Positions 17,362-22,182 of a stretch of DNA of 22,182 nt are shown here, piece after piece. Where the stretch lies: assembly GCA_949296785.1 (NCBI GenBank), contig CASFRQ010000044.1, positions 1-22,182 on the forward strand, in the 5' to 3' direction. The stretch is from an uncultured Alphaproteobacteria bacterium (lineage in GTDB: Bacteria; Pseudomonadota; Alphaproteobacteria; CASFRQ01; SAAU01). Each line of letters begins with the position of its first letter. The first letter of the stretch is position 1. The notes under the pieces are model-generated. The model did no database searches. It had not been told where the DNA came from and saw only the letters and a list, made by a program, of their open reading frames with translations. Both the position numbers and the translations under genes were made by a program.

Positions 17362-17972
17362 TTCTTTTTTTCAGTTCCGACCCTTTCATGACAGAAAGTT
17401 TAAAAGCCGGATTTGACGAGGAATTTGACATTGCATTTTGCGATACGGCGATGCAAGGGGCAGACAAAGCGGATTGCTTTATTGTGGATGAAGATGAAAG
17501 TTTTTGTCGGCTTTTGCTTAAAAACGGGTTTCAGGGCCGGATTTTGCTGCTTTGCGGCGAAAGAGGGGACGCCTTGTCAAAACCTCTTCCGCCGGAGGTG
17601 GTTTTAATCCAAAAGCCTTTTCATTTGCGTGATTTGAAGAAAAAAGCACAGACTGTTTTGAGGCAGGCTTCCTTGAAAGATATTTCCTTTGCCGGTTTCA
17701 CGCTCAATCCCTGGCTAAAAGTCTTGTCAGGCAAAAAGTTGTCCGAACCGGTCAAGCTGACTGAAAAAGAGGTTGACCTTTTGCAGTATCTTTTTCAGAA
17801 AAAAGGAGAGCCCGTTTTAAAAGAAAACCTGTTGGAAAAGGTGTGGGAGTATTCGCCGGAAATGACAACCCATACTTTGGAAACGCATATTTACAACCTG
17901 CGCCAAAAAATGCGCGATGAGGAAGGAAAAATCCTTCAAAGTACGGAGGACGGTTACAGTCTGAAAACTTAA
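17358..17972 (+). CDS. OmpR-type winged-helix regulator with degenerate receiver domain
   Basis: 204 residues from the ATG at 17358, which overlaps the preceding stop. An upstream extension in the same frame is possible but would overlap the previous gene by over 120 nt. The C-terminal half (about 108-204) is a Trans_reg_C winged helix: VKLTEKEVDLLQYLFQKKG, LLEKVWEY, THTLETHIYNLRQKM and the terminal EDGYSLKT. The N-terminal half resembles a receiver: Asp44 in FIVDED may match the phosphoacceptor and Lys86 in QKPF the conserved Lys. The usual acidic pair after strand 1 is reduced (FFSSD) and the Ser/Thr after strand 4 is Cys66 (LLLCGE). No histidine kinase is adjacent. It may work without ordinary phosphorylation, perhaps linked to its membrane partner. 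Confidence 0.85.
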   Translation: MILFFSSDPFMTESLKAGFDEEFDIAFCDTAMQGADKADCFIVDEDESFCRLLLKNGFQGRILLLCGERGDALSKPLPPEVVLIQKPFHLRDLKKKAQTVLRQASLKDISFAGFTLNPWLKVLSGKKLSEPVKLTEKEVDLLQYLFQKKGEPVLKENLLEKVWEYSPEMTTHTLETHIYNLRQKMRDEEGKILQSTEDGYSLKT

Positions 17973-18635
17973 AGAGGAATGTTTTTTGCTTATCCTTTCT
18001 CTTCGGCCGGTATAAAAGCGTTGCCGATTTTACACCATCGGGATTGCAAATAACGCAAAGCGGATAATAACGGGAGATAATAACGGGCGGACAAATTTCT
18101 GTTGGACAAGAAAGAAAACAGGGAAATACAAAAAGCGGTTTCCCTGTCCGCTTACCTTAAACATGCCGACCGAATAAAGAGAGGGGCTGTCTTTTCGTTT
18201 TGAAGAGAAGAATACAAGGACTTTTTAAGGAGATTATGTTCTAAAGAAAGTTTCCTCCGTTAAAAAAGCCATTTTAGCAGGTTATGGGATAAAAGCTTTC
18301 CTCCTCTTTTCCCGTTTTGTTTTTTTGTTGCGTTTTCTCGCTTGCCGGGGGCAGGGGTGCGGTCTTTCAATTTTCTTGACCGTTTTAGGTATGAAAAGAA
18401 TTTGCAAACAAAACGCGCCCGTTTTTTTGTTTACAGAGGGCTGTTTCGGTAAGCTTTTTATTTCATTAAAAAACGGTTTGGAAGAGTCTCTTTCTTCAAC
18501 GATGGGTGCCTTTGAAAATTTCGGGCAAACCGGTTCGGGAGCGCCGACTGCTTCCGGGAATTTTAAACAAGTTGTTTTATGCCGGTTTATATCGGCGGGA
18601 TTTTATACGATTTTCTGACGATGACTCGGCTTTTT
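17973..18635. other. 663-bp spacer with small repeats, no supported gene
   Basis: Between the plus-strand regulator and the 3' end of phoB. A 12-bp sequence, GATAATAACGGG, is tandemly repeated at 18063-18074 and 18076-18087. Two overlapping hairpins follow: CAGGGAAA/TTTCCCTG (18119-18126 with 18139-18146) and AAGCGG/CCGCTT (18133-18138 with 18148-18153). They cannot form together. On the minus strand the second is followed by T residues and could be a weak terminator. Open frames at 18325-18618 on either strand lack a credible start or ribosome site. The 18230-18250 stretch has AAGGAG before an ATG-TTC-TAA minimal frame. Confidence 0.5.
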
Positions 18636-19358
18636 TTATGAAACGCATTCTTCCTTCTTTTCTTCCGCGACGGGAGAAGAGGTGTCAATGGAATAGCCGG
18701 ACGAGCGCACGGTGCGGATAAAGTCCTCCCCCGCCTTGTTTAAAGAACGGCGCAGGCGGCGGATATGCACATCCACGGTGCGCAGTTCCACATGAATGTT
18801 TTCGCCCCATACTTCTTTCAATAGGTTTTCCCTTGAAAAAACAAGCTGAGGTTTGCTCATCAAACAAGCCAGCAGTTTGAATTCCGTCGGCCCCAGGTGA
18901 ACCAGTTTGTCGCCTCTTTTCACATGTTTTTTTTCAAAATCCAAAGTGATGTCCGCGTAAGAAAGTGTCTTAACACTTGGCTTCGGCGGCACTCTGCGTA
19001 GCAAGGCTTTAATCCGTGCCAACAATTCCGGGATGGAAAAAGGTTTGGTTACATAGTCGTCCGCGCCCGTGGACAAGCCTTTGACTTTATCTTGTTCTTC
19101 GCTTCTGGCGGTTAAGAGGATAATCGGCACTTGCCCGATTTGCGGCATTTTTCGGATTTCGCGGCAGATTTCAATCCCGCTCATTTTCGGCAACATCCAA
19201 TCCAAAAGGACAAGGGAAGGGTCCTCTTCCTCAACGCGGTCCAGCGCTTCTTTTCCGTCCGAAACGGCGACGGTGTCGTACCCGGCTTTTTCCAGGTTGT
19301 ATTCCAAAATCGTGACGAGAGCCTGTTCGTCTTCCACAATCATAATTTTGTCCGTCAT
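18636..19358 (-). CDS. phoB: PhoB-type phosphate regulon response regulator
   Basis: Two-domain response regulator, 240 residues. The receiver has the acidic pair in MIVEDEQ (Glu9, Asp10), phosphoacceptor Asp53 in LVLLDWMLP, Thr83 in ILLTARS and Lys105 in VTKPF. The C-terminal OmpR-type winged helix includes LGPTEFKLLACLM, the recognition region VELRTVDVHIRRLRRSLN and RTVRSSGYSID. The LLDWMLPKMSG and RTVDVHIRRLR stretches are strongly PhoB-like. A Glu/Lys-rich tail of about 14 residues extends past the usual end. AAGGAG lies about 10 nt before the ATG. No phoR, phoU or pst gene is within the window, so it is an orphan here. Confidence 0.9.
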   Translation of the reverse strand: MTDKIMIVEDEQALVTILEYNLEKAGYDTVAVSDGKEALDRVEEEDPSLVLLDWMLPKMSGIEICREIRKMPQIGQVPIILLTARSEEQDKVKGLSTGADDYVTKPFSIPELLARIKALLRRVPPKPSVKTLSYADITLDFEKKHVKRGDKLVHLGPTEFKLLACLMSKPQLVFSRENLLKEVWGENIHVELRTVDVHIRRLRRSLNKAGEDFIRTVRSSGYSIDTSSPVAEEKKEECVS

Positions 19359-19502
19359 TGGTCGTGTTCTCCTTGTTTTTTTACGAAAGCCTGAGAAAAG
19401 GTTATATAAGAATCCTTTGCGGCTTGAAAAAATTCCTTTTAAATCGGCGATGAAAACGGTTTCTAAAAGGTTTTTCTTCGCTTCTTTCCCGTTCTAAAAA
19501 AT

Positions 19503-19519
19503 AAAACCCGAAGCCGGGG
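19503..19519 (-). terminator. Candidate terminator downstream of rpe
   Basis: On the minus strand, CCCG-GCTT-CGGG forms a short G/C-rich stem followed by TTTTATTTTTT. It lies about 140 nt after the rpe stop codon and before the phoB leader. Confidence 0.5.
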
Positions 19520-19654
19520 AAAATAATCTGTCTTCCTTTTATTTCTTCCTTTTTGTCGGATGGGACAAGTTTTTTCTTTACCTCTTTTCTTCCGTTTTTC
19601 TTTCTTATTCCTTTGTTGGCGCTGTTGTTTTTTTCTTTAATCTTCTTTTTTTCT

Positions 19655-20548
19655 TCAGCCTTCTTTTAAAATCCGGATATTTTCCGCGTAATCTGGCGTT
19701 TTAAAAACTGCTGTCCCGGCAACCAGAATATCCGCCCCCGCCTGTTTCGCCAGGGGAGCCGTTTTATCGTTAATACCGCCGTCCACCTCTATTTTAACTG
19801 AAAAAGGCGGCCGGAAAAGAGAATTTTTATTCTCCTTGCTTTCTTCCGGTTTTTCTTTCAAGGAAGTGTCGGTAAACCCGCTGTCGGAAAGGAAGCTGTT
19901 TTCCGTTTCTCTTCTTTCTTTGTCTTTATCTTTTTGAAAAAGAAGGGGGGAGGTTGGGGCGGCGTTTGTCGCCGGATGAGGCCGGTCAGCCGGATTTTTT
20001 CCAAAAGGCTGAGAGATATTTTCCTTTTCCGACTTCTTGCCGGAAACCATTTCTTTAATCTGACGAATTTTCTCCAACTGATCCGACATAAAAGACTGTC
20101 CGCCGAATCCCGGTTCTACCGTCATGACAAGTACTTGTCCGATGAGGGGCAGGTAAGGACACAACGCCCGCGCTCCCGTTTTCGGGCGCAGGGACAACCC
20201 CGGCGTCATGCCTAAATCTTTTATGCGACGCAGCAAAGACGCCAAATCTTTCGTGCCGCCCAGTTCTTCGGCCAATTCCACATGAATGGTCAGAATATCG
20301 GCGCCGGCTTTTTGAAAAGCGTCAAAAAACATTTCCGGATCGGTCAGCATGAGATGGACATCAAAAGGCTTTGCGCTGTAGGGGCGCAGCGCTTTTACAA
20401 CGGATGCCCCGATGGTTAGATTCGGTACAAAGTGCCCGTCCATGATGTCCAGATGAATTAAATCTGCGCCGGCTCTGTCCACGGCGCACAACTCCTCCCC
20501 TAAACGGGAAAAGTCTGCGGATAAAAGGCTCGGAGCAATTTGAACCAT
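19655..20548 (-). CDS. rpe: Ribulose-phosphate 3-epimerase with an unusual internal insertion
   Basis: Interconverts ribulose 5-phosphate and xylulose 5-phosphate in the pentose phosphate pathway. The TIM-barrel active site is intact: PSLLSADF at the start, HLDIMDGHFVPN with His32 and Asp34, DVHLM with His65, TVEPGFGGQSF (143-153) and IEVDGGIN with Asp256. AGTAVF near 278-282 is the phosphate-binding end. The length of 297 residues exceeds the usual 215-230. The excess is one block at about residues 170-250, between the EKIRQIKEM helix and the VDGGI strand, rich in Lys, Glu, Ser, Asn and Pro. The insert is fully in frame and lies on the helix-to-strand side of the barrel, away from the active site, so activity is probably retained. 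The upstream region is purine-rich (AGAGAGAAG). Confidence 0.95.
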   Translation of the reverse strand: MVQIAPSLLSADFSRLGEELCAVDRAGADLIHLDIMDGHFVPNLTIGASVVKALRPYSAKPFDVHLMLTDPEMFFDAFQKAGADILTIHVELAEELGGTKDLASLLRRIKDLGMTPGLSLRPKTGARALCPYLPLIGQVLVMTVEPGFGGQSFMSDQLEKIRQIKEMVSGKKSEKENISQPFGKNPADRPHPATNAAPTSPLLFQKDKDKERRETENSFLSDSGFTDTSLKEKPEESKENKNSLFRPPFSVKIEVDGGINDKTAPLAKQAGADILVAGTAVFKTPDYAENIRILKEG

Positions 20549-20587
20549 TTTTCTTCTCTCTTTATTTTTTGTTTTTCCTACTTTTTC

Positions 20588-20625
20588 AGAAGGCTCATTG
20601 AAAGTTTGAACGGAAAAAGCCTTCT
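20588..20625 (-). promoter_or_regulatory. Inverted repeat in the rpe leader
   Basis: AGAAGGCT and AGCCTTCT form a perfect 8-bp stem with a 22-nt loop, ending about 40 nt before the rpe start codon. No U tract follows. It sits directly after the stop of the candidate leader peptide at 20627-20698. Confidence 0.4.
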
Positions 20626-20626
20626 T

Positions 20627-20698
20627 TCACCCTGTAACAGTAAGGGATTTTTTTATTAAAGATTTCTTTAATCCGGAAATGATAAGGGGTTCTTTCAT
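20627..20698 (-). CDS. Possible 23-residue leader peptide or small protein before rpe
   Basis: An ATG at 20698 lies 8 nt after AGGA within a purine-rich stretch, a good ribosome site. It opens a frame reading MKEPLIISGLKKSLIKKSL and ending TVTG before TGA. The peptide is basic and amphipathic. It is followed at once by the inverted repeat at 20588-20625 and then rpe, a layout seen in leader-controlled genes. A competing long frame on the same strand (20595-20876) has a TTG start with no ribosome site and crosses a strongly structured segment. Support is only the ribosome site and the layout. Confidence 0.3.
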   Translation of the reverse strand: MKEPLIISGLKKSLIKKSLTVTG

Positions 20699-20799
20699 TT
20701 ATCCGTTCCTGCTCCTTCTTTTTCATTCCGGTTTTACTTCCTTCGGTTCTACGTTTCCGATTTGAGGGTAATTTTCCTCTTTGCAAACGGTTAAGAAAG

Positions 20800-20862
20800 A
20801 GGCGCTTTTCCGACTGCTTCTCCGAACTTTTAAAGATTCGGGCGATCGGGGTCAAAGCGCCT
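20800..20862 (-). other. Nested hairpin element in the fba-rpe spacer (structured RNA or fba terminator)
   Basis: Read on the minus strand, AGGCGCTTT (20862-20854) pairs perfectly with AAAGCGCCT (20808-20800). Inside, CCGA pairs with TCGG, and a terminal CCGAA/TTCGG hairpin carries a 10-nt loop, giving three stacked helices in 63 nt. CTTTCTT follows, so it could end the fba transcript. It begins about 30 nt after the fba stop codon. It may instead be a stabilising or regulatory structure. Confidence 0.5.
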
Positions 20863-20890
20863 TTCCCTTTACACAAACTTTTTAGAAGCT

Positions 20891-21955
20891 TTAACCGATT
20901 TTCGGCGCCAGTTCCCCGGATTGATAGCGCTTTGCCATCTCGGCCAAAGGAATCGCCTTAATTTTTCCGGCGTGTCCGGCGGAACCGAACTGCTCGTATC
21001 TGGCTTCGCAAACTTTCTGGATGGCTTCAATCGCCGGTTTCAGATATTTGCGGGGGTCAAACTCTTCCGGATGTTCCGTAAAGATTTTACGGATGGCGCC
21101 CGTCATCGCCATGCGGCAGTCGGTGTCCACATTCACCTTGCGGACGCCGTATTTGATACCTTCCTGGATTTCCTCCACCGGCACGCCGTATGTCTGAGGC
21201 ATTTTGCCGCCGTATTGATTGATAATATCCTGCAAATCTTGCGGTACGGAGGAAGAACCGTGCATCACCAGCGCCACATTCGGCAGTTTGGCGTGAATTT
21301 GTTTAATCGTGTCAATGGACAGGATGGCGCCGTCCGGCTTGCGCGTGAACTTATACGCGCCGTGAGAGGTACCGATGGCAACCGCCAAAGCGTCAACGGA
21401 TGTTTCCTTGACGAATTTCACCGCGTCTTCCGGGTCGGTCAACAGCTGCTTTTTGGAAAGGGTGCCTTCCGCGCCGTGGCCGTCTTCCTTATCGGCTTTG
21501 CCGGTTTCCAAAGAGCCGATGACGCCCAGCTCGCCTTCAACGGAAACGCCGATATCGTGGGCAACATTCACGACTTCTTTCGTCACTTGCGCGTTGTAGT
21601 CATGGGAAGCGGGAGTTTTGCCGTCCGCCTGCAAAGAACCGTCCATCATTACGGAAGTAAAGCCGTTCATCATCGCGCTGAAACAAACGGCCGGGCTCGG
21701 CCCGTGGTCCTGATGCACGCAGATGGGCAGGTCGGGATACATTTCCACGCCCGCCATCATCAAATGTTTTAAAACGGCGTCGTTGGCGTACGCCCGCGCG
21801 CCTTTGGACGCTTGAATAATCACCGGCGACTGCACGCGGTTCGCGGCGGCCAGAACGGCCAAAATCTGTTCCATGTTATTGACATTAAACGCCGGAATAC
21901 CGTAGTTGTATTCGGAAGCGTGGTCTAAAAGCTGTCTTAAACTGACAAGTGCCAT
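20891..21955 (-). CDS. fba: Class II fructose-bisphosphate aldolase (Calvin-cycle subtype)
   Basis: Zinc-dependent aldolase that interconverts fructose 1,6-bisphosphate with dihydroxyacetone phosphate and glyceraldehyde 3-phosphate. 354 residues. Motifs: [12 protein letters not shown] at about 15-27, the VHQDHGPS metal-binding region, [26 protein letters not shown] with a zinc-ligand His, [11 protein letters not shown] with another, and [14 protein letters not shown]. The extended C-terminus ([20 protein letters not shown]) is typical of the proteobacterial Calvin-type (class II B) enzymes. AAGGAG lies 7 nt before the ATG. It follows transketolase after 52 nt, so both probably share a transcript. 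Confidence 0.96.
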   Translation of the reverse strand: MALVSLRQLLDHASEYNYGIPAFNVNNMEQILAVLAAANRVQSPVIIQASKGARAYANDAVLKHLMMAGVEMYPDLPICVHQDHGPSPAVCFSAMMNGFTSVMMDGSLQADGKTPASHDYNAQVTKEVVNVAHDIGVSVEGELGVIGSLETGKADKEDGHGAEGTLSKKQLLTDPEDAVKFVKETSVDALAVAIGTSHGAYKFTRKPDGAILSIDTIKQIHAKLPNVALVMHGSSSVPQDLQDIINQYGGKMPQTYGVPVEEIQEGIKYGVRKVNVDTDCRMAMTGAIRKIFTEHPEEFDPRKYLKPAIEAIQKVCEARYEQFGSAGHAGKIKAIPLAEMAKRYQSGELAPKIG

Positions 21956-22007
21956 TTTTTTCTCCTTGATTAGATTATTTTATTTAATAAATTGCTTTTC
22001 TTTTTCT

Positions 22008-22182
22008 CTATACCTGTTTTTCAAGGTGTTGTAAAACTTTTTCCATAATTTTTTCGGGCGTGAAGCCGAAATAGTCCATCAGTTTTCCCGCAGGGGCGGA
22101 GGCGCCGAAACTTTCCATGCCGAAAACTTTTCCGTTCTCTCCGATGTATTTTTCCAAGCCGAAGGGGGATAAAGCCTCAATG
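22008..22182 (-). CDS. tkt: Transketolase, C-terminal fragment (continues past right edge)
   Basis: The last 57 residues of a transketolase are visible: EALSPFGLEKYIGENGKVFG, then MESFGASAPAGKLMDYFGFT and a terminal PEKIMEKVLQHLEKQV before TAG. FGASAP..L...FGFT is a conserved signature of the transketolase C-terminal domain. The enzyme transfers two-carbon units between sugar phosphates with thiamine diphosphate, so it joins rpe and fba in one carbon-metabolism block. The fragment is cut by the window edge, not broken. Confidence 0.93.
   Translation of the reverse strand, partial: IEALSPFGLEKYIGENGKVFGMESFGASAPAGKLMDYFGFTPEKIMEKVLQHLEKQV

Noticed and set aside
18236..18244. AAGGAG followed by a two-codon frame ATG-TTC-TAA
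   Set aside because: Could be a minimal translated unit, but such matches arise by chance in A/G-rich spacers and nothing follows it.
18325..18618. Open frames on both strands in the spacer before phoB
   Set aside because: Plus frame starts at TTG without ribosome site. The minus frame is long but has no start codon in its N-terminal half and a Lys/Arg-rich composition. Neither resembles a protein family.
20595..20876. 93-codon minus-strand frame between fba and rpe, with a faint internal similarity (PYHFRIKEIF and PYCYRVKEGF)
   Set aside because: TTG start without a ribosome site, strongly basic composition, and it overlaps a tightly folding nested hairpin. The internal similarity is short and may be chance.
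20921..21772. 283-codon plus-strand frame rich in His and Arg
   Set aside because: Antisense shadow of the well-supported fba gene; a long open frame arises from its codon use.

Overview
The window looks like chromosomal DNA from an AT-rich alphaproteobacterium. The clearest marker is the partial CcrM adenine methyltransferase at the left edge, a cell-cycle enzyme typical of Alphaproteobacteria. The PSD/PssA pair, the Kdo/lipid A export genes, PhoB and the Calvin-type class II aldolase fit a Gram-negative alphaproteobacterium. Non-ATG starts occur repeatedly (TTG for ccrM and msbA, possibly GTG for trmJ). No insertion sequence, prophage, CRISPR array or rRNA gene was seen.

Layout from left to right. 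Bases 1-1094 (minus) hold ccrM, running off the left edge. Bases 1304-3175 (minus) encode a large exported DUF4105-type protein with a barrel-like C-terminus. Bases 3176-5203 are a decaying, AT-rich stretch with a multiply broken pseudogene (3616-4712) and a small unrecognised gene (4978-5151) that has its own terminator. A tRNA-Pro(CGG) with its terminator follows (5204-5280, minus). A duplicated 5' region then leads into a plus-strand operon (5505-8331): psd, pssA and two unrecognised exported proteins. trmJ (8539-9333, plus) converges on the minus-strand block through a strong hairpin.

Bases 9685-16117 (minus) form an outer-membrane biogenesis block, in transcription order msbA, waaA, lpxK, an LpxL-type acyltransferase and a long LOG-family protein. 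The products would flip lipid A, add Kdo, phosphorylate the disaccharide and add secondary acyl chains. Divergent from msbA is a plus-strand pair (16186-17972): a membrane-anchored protein of unknown function, translationally coupled to an OmpR-type regulator with a degenerate receiver domain. A gene-poor stretch (17973-18635) separates this pair from phoB (18636-19358, minus).

The right end is a minus-strand carbon-metabolism block: the C-terminus of transketolase (partial), class II fructose-bisphosphate aldolase and ribulose-phosphate 3-epimerase. The epimerase carries an unusual insertion of about 70 residues before its last metal-binding strand. The fba-rpe spacer contains a nested, foldable RNA-like element and a possible leader peptide.

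The best candidates for something undescribed are the 16186-17972 membrane-protein/atypical-regulator pair, the Rpe insertion, the two exported proteins attached to the phosphatidylethanolamine operon, and the structured fba-rpe spacer. No complete new defence or mobile system is visible.
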